From positions 3,224,001 through 3,288,000 of the forward strand of contig VWZX01005690.1 in assembly GCA_013399015.1 (NCBI GenBank): 64,000 nt of DNA. Direction: 5' to 3'. Shown here one piece after another: positions 1 through 11,799 of the stretch; positions within the stretch are counted from its first letter, which is position 1; every line of letters starts with the position of its first letter. The stretch is from Galbula dea. Its lineage: Eukaryota > Chordata > Aves > Piciformes > Galbulidae. The notes beneath the pieces were generated by a model, which worked only from the letters and a program-made list of their open reading frames with translations, had not been told where the DNA came from and made no database searches. The translations under genes and the position numbers were made by a program.

Positions 1-848
1 CTTTTATCTGGAGCCAAAATTACCTTTGCCTCACAAGGAATAAATAGTGAATTCCTTACAAATTCACTGTTCTCTACCAATTCCTCTACTAATAATACTT
101 GCTCTTCTGTTTACCCATATTTTGTTTTCTTCTGTATTGTCTCAAGCTGATGTTTATTTCTTTCAAATATTCATTGTTCTGATAATCTCACAGAAACAAA
201 TCAACATCATTTCTCATCTTAACATTTTAAAGGGACAGAGAAAAGTAAAATATTAAAATTTAAAATGTTACAAATACACAAATTTATTATGCTTTTGCCT
301 CTTCACTGAAAAATTCACTAGTCTGGTACAGCCATTTTCATTCACAAGAGCAAGCCAAACAAATAGAAGTGCAAGACCAATGCAATTTTACAATAAATCA
401 GTTTTGCAATAACTTCACAAAATCTTTCAGATTATAAATGCAACTATGTCATGAGAAAACTGAAGAACCTTAGGAACTATAAGTGGGACAACTTATTAAT
501 TTATTACCCTTTTATTTTCATGTTAAGACTGTCAGCACTGCTATCAGTTTTTCATCATGTAAACATAAATGCCTCTCAAAACGTATTTTTATCAGCTTAT
601 GGAGCACCTGGTCAGCAAGAGGACTCCAAATGGCCATGTACAAAGAGCTCTGCATGTTCATCTTACTGCCACTGAAGTATGGCAGAACAACTAAATCTCT
701 AATAATTAACTTGTATCTGTTATGCATACATAGGAGCTTTCAATCATTAAGTTACTTGCTAGCATCCACTTTAATTACTTTGAATGCCAACACACAGAAA
801 AGGAAGCATAGGCTTCTGCTCAACATTCTAGGAAGGAAAGATTGGTAC
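1..848 (-). other. LRRC72: LRRC72 intron 4, 5' part
   Basis: This AT-rich stretch lies downstream, on the minus strand, of the exon ending at 849. I looked on the minus strand for the next leucine-rich-repeat exon and found none with a plausible splice frame, so it is probably off the left edge. The 131-codon plus-strand frame at 483-878 overlaps the real minus-strand exon and has no recognisable domain. I see no repeat family here. Confidence 0.6.
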
Positions 849-930
849 CTGATATATCTGTCAGTTCATTATTGTTGAGGTACAGTTCAGTCAAGCAATA
901 ATTTTTGTTCAGGAAAGTTAAACCTTGGAT
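849..930 (-). CDS. LRRC72: LRRC72 coding exon 4 (leucine-rich repeat 2)
   Basis: This 82-nt exon reads on the minus strand from 930 to 849. It supplies residues 59-85 plus the first base of codon 86. It encodes a leucine-rich-repeat segment with the core CLTELYLNNNELTDIS, which has the classic LxxLYLxxNxL spacing. The acceptor is a pyrimidine stretch ending TTTCAG just above 930, and the donor is CAG/GTACCA just below 849. It enters in phase 0, matching the phase-0 end of the exon at 3950-4019. The translation resembles what I recall of mammalian LRRC72, including the NYCLTELYLNNN segment. Later exons should lie left of the window. Function is not established; LRR proteins usually mediate protein-protein contacts. 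Confidence 0.87.
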
Positions 931-3900
931 CTGAAAGTAGAGTTAGGAAAACTGTTACATATCAGCCTAAATCTAACTTCCAAGCAGCATAAACACAGCC
1001 TCTTGAAAACTATTTAACTATTGGTAGTTTCTTACGTTTCTTTTGAAGCCTCTTGAATTAAGGATTCTCTTGAAAGGCAAAATTTGATTAGAAATACTAC
1101 TGCACATCAAATACACATACTACAGCCTTACCTAATTTTTTGAACTGCAAATTTAATATTTGTGTTTGGAAACAGATTTTACTGATTTACTGGTCTTCAT
1201 ATTTCTTATACTTCTATTCACACTTGAAGTATTTTAAATTGTGAGAGCACCTTTGTAGGATGTAATAATTCTATGTTGATTTAAGAATACTCCTGAAATA
1301 TATCCTTGGAATAAGTCCAGCATTTAAAATTATTTCTTCATCAGCAGGTCTAAAGAGCACATATTTGTCCTAAATATCAAAAAATGACATTTAATCAGAT
1401 CTACAGAATCAAATACAATTACATGAAAAAACATAGGTACAGATGGATACACTTCCCAATAACCAGTTATCTTCAGTCCCTATGAAATCTCATCCTCTTG
1501 CTTGAAGAAGCTGATTCTAATATTGTCTTGACTTCAATGCAAGGTAAAGTATATGCAATGGGGTACCAAGATGACCATTATAATAGCTGAGAACTAGGAG
1601 TACTAATGGTGCCTAAGTGTTTATCACAGAACCACAGAATGTTAGGAGCTGGAAGGGACTTTGAAAGATCACCTAGTCCAACCCCCCTGCCACAGCAGAA
1701 TTCCCTGGACCAGGTCACACAGAAGCGCATCCAGAAGGGTTCTGAATATCTCCAGAGAAGAAGACTCCCCAAATACCTCCAGTATAAATGCAAAACCCAA
1801 CAAACAGCATTTTATTCCTGACACTACTTTGATTTCTGTGATGCAAAGTTATTTGTTGGTGGGGGAATGATTTCAGTCCTTGAATTACACAACTGATTTT
1901 AAAGCAAATGTGCTTTGCTCTGTTTATTGACAGTATCTGAAAGCTGGAGGGAGGAAAATAAGACAGAGGATTTTCCATTCCTAAATTTTTCAGAACTCCT
2001 CTGAGAAAAAATACTTTAAAGTTCAAAATAATACCATTCTTTGAGTCTTGCTTCACCTCAGAAAAAACTGGTTCAGTGAAAATAACAATATTCTACATAT
2101 GTAGAAATCCTATTCTTCACAATTATTATTGTATCTTCTATAGTGTAAAGCCCACAGATACCTACCGTATAAAGAGGTGTTTCTCTGTCTTTGACAAATT
2201 TGGGGGTTTTAGGATCATCTGAAACTTCCTGGTTTTGTGATAAAATTATTTTGATGCATTTTTAAAGAAAGAAAGAAAGATCTCAGGTCTGAGTTCAGGA
2301 AAATATGCTCCCCCTGTTAAAGCATTTAGCTGAGACTTCTCCCAAGAAAGCCACTGAGTGGCTTCTCCACAGCTATATAAAAAACTACATTTCTGCCCAA
2401 GTTCCACAGAACACCAGAGGAACAGTCTTTGCTACTGCTTAGGTAGGGAAGTGCAAAAATGAGATTTATCTTTTATGGTAAGCAAGATCTGCTTCGTCAT
2501 CAGACTATTTCTTGTACTTTAGTGACCTTCAGAAATACAAGGAAAAGCCTTATTATACCTGGAGTTTTAGTTCAACCTTTTAATATATCCATGTTTTTGC
2601 TTTTATTTGGAGAATAGGTGGATAACGACAGGCCTTTCAATGAAGTTGACACAAGATGCTATATAAGTGATGTTAGCCTGGGGCAGCAGATACACATTCA
2701 CTCCTAAGTGACATGGAATGTAAATTTATTTCTTCTGCTGCTCACAGAGCTACTTATTTACCTGAGCAACCAATTCTCATGTTTTAAGAGCCTGAGTTCA
2801 TTGTTGAAAGTCACATAAATTACCGTGCAGTATGATATTTTAAAGCAGGTTAGAAATTTGTAGGGTTTATTACTTTTCTTGCTTTTTCATCAACAGTGGC
2901 TAATGGTGAAGGTTTGGATTCAATGCAATCATTTAATAGCTGTTGGCTATGTATTTGGAGATTTCTAAATCAGATAATTCTACTGTCAACTAGATGATTT
3001 TGGATAAGATACAACGTGCTTAGACTTGCCTGGAAACTGTAGTGTCCAGAGATTTTGACAGAGCATTGTTGTAAAAGCCTTACAGAATATAATAAATGCT
3101 ATAATGTAGATTTGCACAGATGGAGAAAGTAAGGGTTGTGTCACTGATCTGCAACCATCCAGGGCATTGGAAACAAGAAGTTAATGCGGCCCAATGTCAT
3201 ACTCTAATCATGCACCTGAAAATGTCTCTTAAATTAAACAAGTTTAGGTGACCTGACAGCCTGCACACTGGCAGAAGATATCCCATCAGCCCAAGCACTG
3301 CAGTGCTACTTCCTGTGGCCACAGGGAGAAGCACAGTTGAAAGAGTTCTATGTCACTCTGGTGTGCATGAGGGTGAAAAGGAGTCTCACCTCAACCAACA
3401 CCTTGATAGGAAATAACCTATGCATGTCTGCAAGGGCACAAAAAAAGAGCTACACATTGCCTGCAGCCTGCTCCTTTCCTGAAGAACTAGAGAGCATGGG
3501 TTTTGTTACAAGAACACCTAACAGCCAGATCACTCCTTGGTCTGCTCCAAGAGCTGCCCACTCTGGTGGGCAGGGTATACTTGCTACCAGCTACACTGGA
3601 AACTGCTATCCCAGACTTCAGGTATCAGAATGCTATCAGGCAATTTTGCTAATAACTTAGTTCTAAATATATTAAATTGTTCTTTTTATTGCTAAGGTAT
3701 TAGCACAAAAGCTCACTTTCTTAAATGCACAAAATTTATAAATGTGATGTGAATCTAAAGGAAAATAGATCAGCTTATACTCTGTAAGGTAAAACAAAAT
3801 ACTGTTTCTTCAAAACTGTTATATTTAAATCAGTTAAATTAGCCTGGAAATTAAAAATATTTGTTAGTTTGACAATTACATAATGCTGTGCTAGAAAAAT

Positions 3901-3949
3901 GATGAAATAATAATCAGGGTGTGTAGACTTTAAAGGAATATATGATTAC
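931..3949 (-). other. LRRC72: LRRC72 intron 3
   Basis: This is a 3.0-kb intron bounded by a GT donor (revcomp of GATTAC, 3944-3949) and a TTTCAG acceptor. It contains a CR1 fragment at about 1624-1780 and short GAAA repeats near 2265. A plus-strand frame of 107 codons at 3337-3660 is antisense to the gene and has no domain I recognise. The rest looks like unique AT-rich sequence. Confidence 0.75.
1624..1780 (-). mobile_element. CR1 LINE 3' fragment, minus
   Basis: This is a 5'-truncated CR1 retrotransposon tail in reverse orientation. It opens with a CACAGAA repeat, then GGAAGGGACTTTGAAAGATC and a TCCAACCCCCCTGCCACAGC stretch. It is the same subfamily as the longer copy at 12750-13370 and runs only to about the AGACTCC position of that copy. 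The frames predicted across it are CR1 sequence, not host genes. Confidence 0.9.
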
Positions 3950-4019
3950 CTTATTGTTGTTAATCCACAAATACCTCAACTTAGGAAATTGTGACAGACT
4001 TGGGATACTTCTTAGTCCT
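3950..4019 (-). CDS. LRRC72: LRRC72 coding exon 3 (leucine-rich repeat 1)
   Basis: This 70-nt exon reads from 4019 down to 3950. Its first base completes the codon split from exon 2 (CA+A, Gln35), followed by 23 whole codons for residues 36-58. The translation contains FPKLRYLWINNNK, a leucine-rich-repeat consensus that aligns in register with the FKKLKYLWLHHNK-type segment I recall from mammalian LRRC72. The acceptor is strong (TTCTTCTTCCACCAG) and the donor is AAG/GTAATC. The exon is too short for ordinary ORF calling. Matching phase on both sides and family resemblance make chance unlikely. Confidence 0.88.
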
Positions 4020-4988
4020 CTGGTGGAAGAAGAAAAAAGAAAAACCAACAACAAAAAAGGAACAAATTCCTTAAAATGAGTGGTGCTTAATCACTCTATA
4101 AATGGTTGGAGTTTTTATAAGTACTGTTATACAAGCACTAAAAAGCCACACTTCTGCAGAAATCATAGCAGAGAAAGATGCAAAGAACAACAAGGCAGAG
4201 ACAGTGTAAGCATTCTACACACCAGAAAGCATTACAAAGCAGCAGGTGGTAAAGAAATGGGAACAAACTGATACATTTTTTTATTTTTCTGTAACAGCAT
4301 TTACTTCCCCAGGGAGTGAGTCCCATAGGTACTGTGTAGTTTGCAGAAATCCTGGTCAGAACACTGGAGGAGGAGTTTGGTAGCCTGGGGACACAAACCT
4401 AAAAGGAAAATTGCTCTGAAGGTGCAGTGTGGATTGTTCAGCCACAGTGCCAGAGAAGGCAACAGAAGACAGGCACTAACTACATCAATGTACATTTCTT
4501 ATTATTTTTCATATTAGTGAATACTGTGAAATCTTTTCTCCCTTCTTCACTTTTGCTCATACTCATTAACAGTCTCCTTTGAAATGAAACTGCACATCCA
4601 CTGAAGCTGGAACTATCTTGTATGTGCTGGGAGGGTTTTGGTTAATTGTGTATCTAGCACTTGGAGCTTGCCAGTGTACTATGAATAACAAATTACCCAC
4701 TAACCAGAGACTACTAGTGAGCTGCCAAGCAATTTTCACTAATTGCTCCTCCTTATTTTTCATTGCTTTAAATAAATATTCTTGATTTCCTCTAAAATAA
4801 TTATAGATGACCTTCACACAAAAATTTTTAATTGACATAATAACAATTTCCTCATGGATTTCAACACGTTGCACGACCAGGGCCAGTTTCAGAACAACTA
4901 GCAGGATTGATAAATATTAACCTCCCACCAGCAGCCTAAAATGATCTGCTTGCCTTCAGACTGTGAAGCCTAGTCTCTAGTGTCCCCA

Positions 4989-5040
4989 GACATGCCCAGC
5001 CTAAGAACTGCCAAATTTCTGACCTCCTTGAAGAAATCTC
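4989..5040 (-). repeat. 52-bp inverted-repeat arm A
   Basis: The reverse complement of this stretch matches 6892-6943 with four mismatches over 52 bp and no gaps (hand count). The shared core includes AGAAATTTGGCAGTTCTTAG. Two such arms 1.85 kb apart may be dispersed members of an unnamed repeat, or the ends of one element. Confidence 0.75.
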
Positions 5041-6891
5041 CAGACATAGACAAAGGGGGAGTGGATACTTTTTTATCTTGCATTTGAAAAAACCAAATCT
5101 ATCAAGAGCAAACCCTACAAAGCTGAGGTGTATTTCTGATAATCACATTATCCCATGCTGCTACTTTATGCAACTGGTTTTCTTTGTGGCTTCCTCAGAT
5201 AATCCATAGAAAATAAACCCTGCAGATACACATATATGTGTCTACCATCACAAGTAACCAGAAAATACATTCCTGCAAGTAGCAAACACAAGCAGATGAG
5301 TGTTTTCAGGACATATAGAGCTCTTACAGACCTACTATCTAATTTTTCTGTATAGTTCCACCTGTATACTCCTGAACCATTTTTAAGGTAGCAAAGCCAA
5401 AATTTCCCACATATCCTTTGTCACTGCCATTCTATACCTAGGTTTACAGGTCTAGATTTAAATTGGCTTTATTCCCTCTTTAGTAACAACCTCAGCTTGA
5501 TTATCTCCAAACCTTGATCGGATTTTTTTGTTTGCTGTTTGTTTGTTTGGGTTTATGTTCTGGGTTGGTTTTTTGTGGTTTGTGGCTGGGTTTTTTCCTG
5601 GTATTAAGGCATTTAATTTGCCCCAGGTTGAGCTTAATTCCTCTAACATTTTAAAGGAGCCTGTCCCTTTCTGTATGCCTTCCAGACTTAGCATGTCTCT
5701 TACAAACTAATCCCTTTTAGCCTGCAGCACTCTTTTCCTACCTACTGCTAAGTTAATCAGTTTTCCTAGGATGACAGCTTTCAGTGTCCAAAAGTACATT
5801 TTTTCAAGTCCCTTTATAGCAGTGGTTTAAAAATATAAAATCATTCCCTCTTACTTGATTAATAATTATTTTTTCATTTTCTTATTTCAGGAGAAAGTTA
5901 TGTCAAGCCAACAGTTAAGGAGGCATGATCTGATACTAAGACTGGCTGAGGTTCAAGGTTTATATAAACTTGTATAGAATAAAAGGAATCCACTTCTCTC
6001 CAGTCACATCAAAAAAGGGAGGGCACATAGATTAAGTATTTAAAATCAGAAAATGTGCTTATTAAGACTGTATACACAATCTTAGTTCTATTACACATAC
6101 ACATCATAATAATGTTCTTGTATTGTTTGGAAAATATATATATATCCATCTTGTAATTTTCTCATTATTTAAACTTTTCCCTTAGATTTTATGTAAGTTT
6201 TCTTCTTTCTAAAACACATATTTTGATAATTTTGACAGTAACTGTATGTTTTACATTTCCTTTTCACACAGTCAATATTTTCTTGGTGTAAATCAGGAGA
6301 TGTGCTAAGGAATTTATGGATACTAGTGGGTACATTTAGATTTTCATGACCACCTGATTTCTACTGAAAACACTGACAGTTCTTAACACCTTTCTTTTTT
6401 TTCTCTTATAGGACCTAGAGTCCTTGACCATGAATTATTAAACTACATTAGTTCTTAATATATGATATCAACCATACAAACAGTAAATGCAGTTGTGAGG
6501 CTGCAGACAGGTATGCAACACTTGGAACTATGCCCTGGCCAGAAATTCAAAGTATGCTTTCCAAAAACTTTGAAGTATGCTTTGTCACATATCTTTCTAT
6601 GGTAGCTTCTCAGAATGTTCATCCTACAACATACACCTCTATCAACCTAGATCACCCACAGGTTCATGAAAGCTTTGCCTTCCTTCACTTAGCATGGTTT
6701 CTTCTTGTCATCTGCCCTACATCTTAAGCTGTTTCATGAAGTTCCCAGAAGAGATCAGTTCTCTGATCAGGACTGCCAGACCCAAACAAGTGTTCTTGTA
6801 CTCACTTCATGTTGCCCTGCCCTCCAATTCTTAATAGTAGAGCTACAGGTAATTTCAAAGGTGCAACCAATGAGTTTTACTGTTGCAATAA

Positions 6892-6943
6892 GAGATTTCT
6901 TCAGGGAGGTGAGAAATTTGGCAGTTCTTAGACTGGGCAGGTC
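6892..6943 (+). repeat. 52-bp inverted-repeat arm B
   Basis: This is the partner of the arm at 4989-5040, in opposite orientation. Similarity fades outside the 52-bp core on both sides. I do not recognise the family, and it is not CR1 3' sequence. Confidence 0.75.
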
Positions 6944-7356
6944 CTGTGTTTTTTCATTTGCCTTTTTGATACTCTTTCTGCCCAGCCTTATGAGCCAGTT
7001 CCAACAGGCACAGATCAGCCCATTAAGCTTCACTCCTCTCTTCCCTGTGGTACAAGTTCATGCACAACTCTGTGAACTTAACAGATCCTGGAGCAATTCT
7101 GGGTTGCTGGAGCAGGACTGGGTATCTAGAGGTGAGGGAATTTACTGTGAGTATAGCTCCACTGTCTGTGTCAGTCTATCTCCACCATTTCTTCCTACAC
7201 AACATTGTAAGGATTGGGTATAAACACAGTGTAGTGGTATTTCACATATAAATGATGTTCAGAGAATATCTGATACAGAAATCACTATGAAAGCTTACCA
7301 TTTACTGTGTGCTTTACTTACAGTAAAAGCCAAACAGAAAAACATACTGTACTTAC

Positions 7357-7430
7357 TGTCCAGCCAGATACAATACTAAGACATCCACATTCCTCTTAAA
7401 GCCACAGATCTTCAGCTGTTCTTCTACTGC
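7357..7430 (-). CDS. LRRC72: LRRC72 coding exon 2
   Basis: This 74-nt exon reads from 7430 down to 7357. It encodes residues 11-34 and the first two bases of codon 35. The peptide contains VEEQLKICGFKRNVDVLVL, which closely resembles the IEDQLKICG segment near the N-terminus of mammalian LRRC72 as I recall it. The acceptor is ACTGTCAG/GCA and the donor is a consensus ACA/GTAAGT. It enters in phase 0, matching exon 1, and leaves in phase 2, matching exon 3. The segment precedes the first leucine-rich repeat and begins its first strand. Confidence 0.88.
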
Positions 7431-9377
7431 CTGACAGTATAAAGTACATTTGTCAGCATTAATATCCTGCATAATTGTGGATTCATGACATTGTAACATA
7501 TGCATATTCAGTGTCTAAATTAATTAATATATGCATCACAGCACCTCACAAACTATAACATTGTCTAAAACAGATAGAGGTATTAAATTAGCAATTTCTA
7601 TTAGTTTCTACTTCAAATTGATCAAAATAGTCCAACAATTACGTTACTCTTACATTAGAATCATAGAATATCCCGAGTTGGAAGGGATCCACAAGGATCA
7701 AGTTCAGCTCCCGTTTATGCACAGGACAACCCCAAAGTCACACCATGTGTCTAAGAGCATTGTCCACATTCTTCTTGAATTCCACAAGAGTTGGTGCCAT
7801 GACTGCATCCCTGGGGAGCCTCTTCCAGTGCTCCACCACCCTCTGGGTGAAGAACCTTTGCCTAATATCTAACCTGAACCAACCCTGGCACAGCTTCATG
7901 CCATTCCCCTAGGTCCTGTCTGTGGTTAATTTTCTTTTCTGTGAAGAATCATAGTTCATAGGCATGAAGAGTAAAAGCAACATATGTTGACAGGAGAAAG
8001 GGCTTCTCACTCAGCTCAGCCAACCCAGCACATGTGATCAACAAGAAAACTGCTTACCTTGCAATATAGTTTCAACTTTATTTTATGCAAGTTTTCTGTA
8101 TGCACTCATTTTAAAATTATGCATCCAGAAAACTCTGCTTGTATACTTAAAGTTGAAAAATGTGGACACAATCTTTATTTTCACAGTGTATTACTGATGT
8201 GTTATAATTTGCAAAAGCAATGAATCGTAGTAACAAGGATTACAGATCACAGTAGGTTTTACTACATGAGTTACTATGCCCAACATCATGAAGATCACTA
8301 CTGTTTAAAACACAGAACTGATATAATTTCGCAAATACAGAATGGCCTGGGAGCACTGATGGGCATGTCTAGGGCAGCCTGTATTGGCTGCAGAACCACT
8401 CCACATGTTCTGGGCATACTGAACATACATAAACTAGCTATGGGTGCATTTGCACATGGGCCGGACCTGTGGCACTTTCCGAACAGGGGAAACAAGGAGC
8501 TTGTGGGACTCACAAGTATGCAGTAGCTGCTTACTCCACACTGCTGAAGTTGGGACAGTGGCCATGTGCCCAAGAACTCGCTATGGCCAACAGCCTGATT
8601 GCAGCTGTCAGGTATAGGAAAAAAGATGGGACAAATGGCCCTATTCTTCTTTCTATACAGGCAAAATCTGCAGATGAAGCAAGTGCTATCTAGAGAACGG
8701 CAGCTGTGCACCAACCCCAAGCGTGTTAACGTGTGTCCCTGGACTGCAGAAGGCAGCCAGCCATACCCATGAGGAAGGCACACCTGCTTCAGAGAACACA
8801 AACCCCAGATACTGCGCTCGGCAGCCCCCAGATCATGCCACAAGATCTTAATTTTTCAAATTCCATTATTTGAGATCTCATTCTGCCTTCACCCCAAGAG
8901 CTCCCTTCCCTGTTTGCCCCGTCTATCCATCACGGCAACCCGTCAGGGCCCGCATCCGCCTCCGCAGCACTTAGGTGTGTGCCTGCTCCCAGGCAAATCC
9001 TTCCCCGGAGGGTGAGGCAGGGGCTGCCTCTCGGGTGCCGAGAATCGGGGTGCCGGGGCCGGCCCGCGCTGCCAGATCGAGCGGGGGAGGTTAACTCCGT
9101 CTGCCGCCGCCACCGCGGGAGACCGAAGCACGCCTTTGTCTGGTATGCGCCAGCGAGCTTTTCCCCTCTCCTCCGCGCCCCCAGCCCGGCAGAGCGAGGG
9201 GGCGAAGTCGGCGCCGCACGCCTGTGGATCCGGGCCGGGGGCGCAGCGGGGGCGGGCGGGTTGCGAGGGGCCGCGCGAGGGGCTGCTGCTGTTCAGAGGG
9301 GCGGCGGGCAGGAGAGCAGCGCGGGCCCTGGCAGGAAGCCGCGGCGGAGTGAGGGGAGAGACCTCCGCTCTGCTCAC
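7431..9377 (-). other. LRRC72: LRRC72 intron 1
   Basis: This is a 1.9-kb intron. It contains one CR1 tail at about 7656-7926. Its right end runs into the CpG island. Frames of 181 codons (8298-8843, minus) and 86 codons (8266-8526, plus) overlap each other and carry no domain. I treat them as chance frames in low-AT intronic sequence. Confidence 0.7.
7656..7926 (-). mobile_element. CR1 LINE 3' tail, minus
   Basis: This CR1 tail is in reverse orientation. It begins at the AGAATCATAGAATATCCCGA terminal repeat and extends through the CCTCTTCCAGTGCTCCACCA and ACCTTTGCCTAATATCTAAC blocks. The terminal motif differs from the GTTAGGAG type at 12750, so it belongs to a different and probably older CR1 subfamily. 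It is truncated after about 270 bp. Confidence 0.92.
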
Positions 9378-9720
9378 CTGCCCACCGGCGGTGGCGGCTG
9401 CTGCCATTTCAGAATCCTGTTCCTAGGCAGCCAGCAGTGAAGGAGCGTGAGTCGCAGGGGGAGCCCCACGGACATGGCCTGGCCCGGAGGGAACGGCACC
9501 GCCCTAGCTTTCCCTTAGAAACGGCCGTACCACTTACAACACCGAAGTGGCAGCTTGAACCTCTGCTAGGCTGCACGAACCTGGGCGTTAATCAAGACAG
9601 GTTCCTGCCGGGGGAGGGACGACGAAGCGAGCGAGGGGCGCTCCCCGGAGAGCAAGAGCAGACGGGGCTCGGGGAGGGGGACGGCGGCGACTGAGGGAAA
9701 CGCGGAGGCACCTGCCTTTT
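8930..9720. promoter_or_regulatory. LRRC72: CpG island at the LRRC72 5' end
   Basis: GC content and CpG density rise sharply between about 8.93 and 9.72 kb, in strong contrast with both flanks. The LRRC72 start codon at 9407 (minus strand) lies inside it. No TATA box is evident, consistent with a CpG-island promoter. In mammals SOSTDC1 also has a distal non-coding first exon near LRRC72, as I recall, so divergent transcription toward SOSTDC1 is possible. I cannot identify such an exon here. The open frames on both strands are typical of stop-poor GC-rich DNA. Confidence 0.8.
9378..9407 (-). CDS. LRRC72: LRRC72 coding exon 1 (start codon)
   Basis: This is a 30-nt coding part of exon 1, reading from ATG at 9407 to a CAG/GTGAGC donor, ten codons giving MAAAATAGGQ. 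The start context is strong (G at -3, G at +4), and an in-frame TAG lies 18 nt upstream. No earlier ATG in this frame is therefore possible without an upstream intron. It ends in phase 0, exactly as exon 2 requires. The alanine-glycine leader is not conserved enough to prove the gene by itself. The call rests on position in the CpG island, donor quality and phase. Confidence 0.78.
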
Positions 9721-9901
9721 ACCTCTGGGAAGTCTCCTGGCTAGTGTTCGCTCGCAAGCTTGGAAAGGTGCGCTGCCTAGTTTTGTTCTGTTTTCTTTCA
9801 ACTATATTCCTGTGTGGGCTTGGGGTTTGTGGTTTTTTGTTTCATTGATTTTTGATTTATTTTGTGTTTGGGGTTTTTTTAAGCACAAATCCTTTGTGCC
9901 T

Positions 9902-10170
9902 AGAATCACAGAATTGTAGAATCATTAAGGTTGGAAAAGACTTCTAAGATCATCAAGTCCAACCATGGACCCAACACCACCACCCTACTAAACCATGTCA
10001 CAAAGTGCCACACCTACATGTTTTTTTAACACCTCCAGGGATGATGACTCCACCAGTTCCCTGAGCAGCCTCTTACAATGCCTGAGAACTCTTTCAGTGA
10101 AGAAATTTTTTCCTAATCCAACCTGAATCCCTCCTTGGTGCAACTTGAGGCCATTTTTCTGATGTCCTGT
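9902..10170 (-). mobile_element. CR1 LINE 3' tail, minus
   Basis: This CR1 tail in reverse orientation opens with AGAATCACAGAATTGTAGAA, then the GGTTGGAAAAGACTTCTAAG and CATCAAGTCCAACCATGGAC blocks typical of older avian CR1 subfamilies. It is 5'-truncated after the GCCATTTTTCTGATGTCCTG position. It lies just beyond the CpG island. Confidence 0.93.
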
Positions 10171-11799
10171 GTATGCATGTATGTCACTTGTAAAGAAAAC
10201 ACATGTGATTTGACTTTACAACTAATCTACACTGTATCACTCTTTGCAACTTGCAGATTACCTTGGTGTCCGATAAAACACCTTCCATGGCTGCTCCTGG
10301 ACTGGGCCTGCTGCTGCCACAGCACGTTTGATTGAGTTTGGTTGTAAAGTTAACACAAAATGTTTATGATATCCACATGTGCAAGCAACTGTTGCCATAT
10401 TGGTTTTATAATCATTTTACTGCATAGCACAAACTGAAAAATAGACAAAGCCGTGTTCAGTGTGTGTGTGTATGGGCATTTACGTGCATGTAGGACAATA
10501 GAAAATGTTTGATCAAGCTACAACAAAAATATGTCTGAAAACTTAGAGCTTTATTTAGAATTTAATTTACAGAGAGTACTCAAGTTAGCAGAAATAGTCA
10601 TTGTAAATTATGTGTAACTGATATACAAAGAGTAAGAGTTGTGTGTGCAAATACAAGAATAAGCTGTCCCTCATGGAATTAATTATGTGCATGCCTTTGC
10701 TTGCTCAGACTGCTGAAACTAGATGTAATGCATATGATGGAGGAATGGAACTACAGTACAAGTATTATATTGCAAATGCCTAATTTTCATGGAAGAATTG
10801 TGTGGGTGGCTTCCATTTCAGTTAGATAACCTTAAACAAATAGAAATGTCAAATAAAGACTAGACATCTTACAAGTATATAACTGACAACAGAAATGTCT
10901 CTAAGAACATAGTTTAGCTTCTAAAAATATCTCTAGAGTATTCTGTGATACAAAGAGGAAATGTACCAGAGAAGAAGAAACTGGTACACAGATCCATGTT
11001 TTTTACATTTTACATTTGAGTTCAGTGTTTGCAATGAAGATAAAGCTACCACTTAAGAATTGTGACAGGTGAGATGATGAAAAAGTCAACTTTAATAATA
11101 ACATTGTCTTATCAACTAAACCAGTTAACTTGATATGATGAGCAAATTCAGTAATCTGAAGTATGGAGAGAGATGGAACCTCTGTATTTTGTTGCATTCC
11201 AGCTCAGAGGTGTGACACAAGTGGGTTGAGGTTGGTTTTGGTATGCTTCATTTTTTTGAGGTGCTTGTCTCTATAATAACTGGTATGTACAGACTTAGCA
11301 TGGATGCCTAAATAGAAACTGGTTTATATTCAGTAAAGTTAACCTCTTTCTGCATCTGCAAGTTAATGCTTAACATCCCCACTAAGTTTAAAGGAACTTG
11401 AGCAGAAAATGAGTATTTCTGGTGCAGACGGAGCTATCACTATATTTTACACTGACTAGATGTAGTCCTTTCCCAAAATAGCTAACCCATCACCTCTTTA
11501 ATCCTACTCCTGGATTGCTTTGCATGAATAAATAAATGATCATTTGTTCTTTGGGATACTCAGAATAATGACTTATTGGCTAGATATGTTTTTCTAGAAA
11601 GTTCTTCTTTGGATAATAAAGTTCAGATTAAACATTGCTTAAAACATAACCTGTCCCTGTCCACATTAGCAAGCCCCTGTATATATATTCAGTGGCCAGC
11701 ATCTGAGGAGAACTCTTGTCTGCTCTGCCCTTGATTCTGATCCACAAGTTCCAGGATCCAGCCCCTGAGCCTGGTTCCCATCTGCTGCTGAGGCCTTCT

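Larger units (their letters stand above)
4020..7356 (-). other. LRRC72: LRRC72 intron 2
   Basis: This is a 3.3-kb intron. I see no CR1 copy in it. It holds two arms of a 52-bp inverted repeat at 4989-5040 and 6892-6943, described separately, and a TA-rich run near 6138. The 172-codon plus-strand frame at 6705-7223 is antisense and overlaps one repeat arm. It has no recognisable domain, and I do not treat it as a gene. Confidence 0.7.

Noticed and set aside
2166..2230. Minus-strand peptide with SDDPKTPKFVKD and a GTAGGT donor, resembling a late LRRC72 segment
   Set aside because: It lies between LRRC72 exons 3 and 4, which already join in phase. An exon from late in the protein cannot sit there without rearrangement, and the upstream acceptor is weak.
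6705..7223. 172-codon plus-strand frame
   Set aside because: It is antisense within an LRRC72 intron, overlaps a repeat arm, has no domain or good start context, and no splice partners.
8298..8843. 181-codon minus-strand frame in LRRC72 intron 1
   Set aside because: It is cysteine-rich but without a recognisable motif spacing or signal peptide. LRRC72 exons splice across it in phase, and a plus-strand frame overlaps it, so chance is the simplest explanation.
8943..9407. 154-codon minus-strand frame in the CpG island
   Set aside because: Only its first ten codons are LRRC72 exon 1. The remainder is intronic CpG-island sequence kept open by lack of stops.
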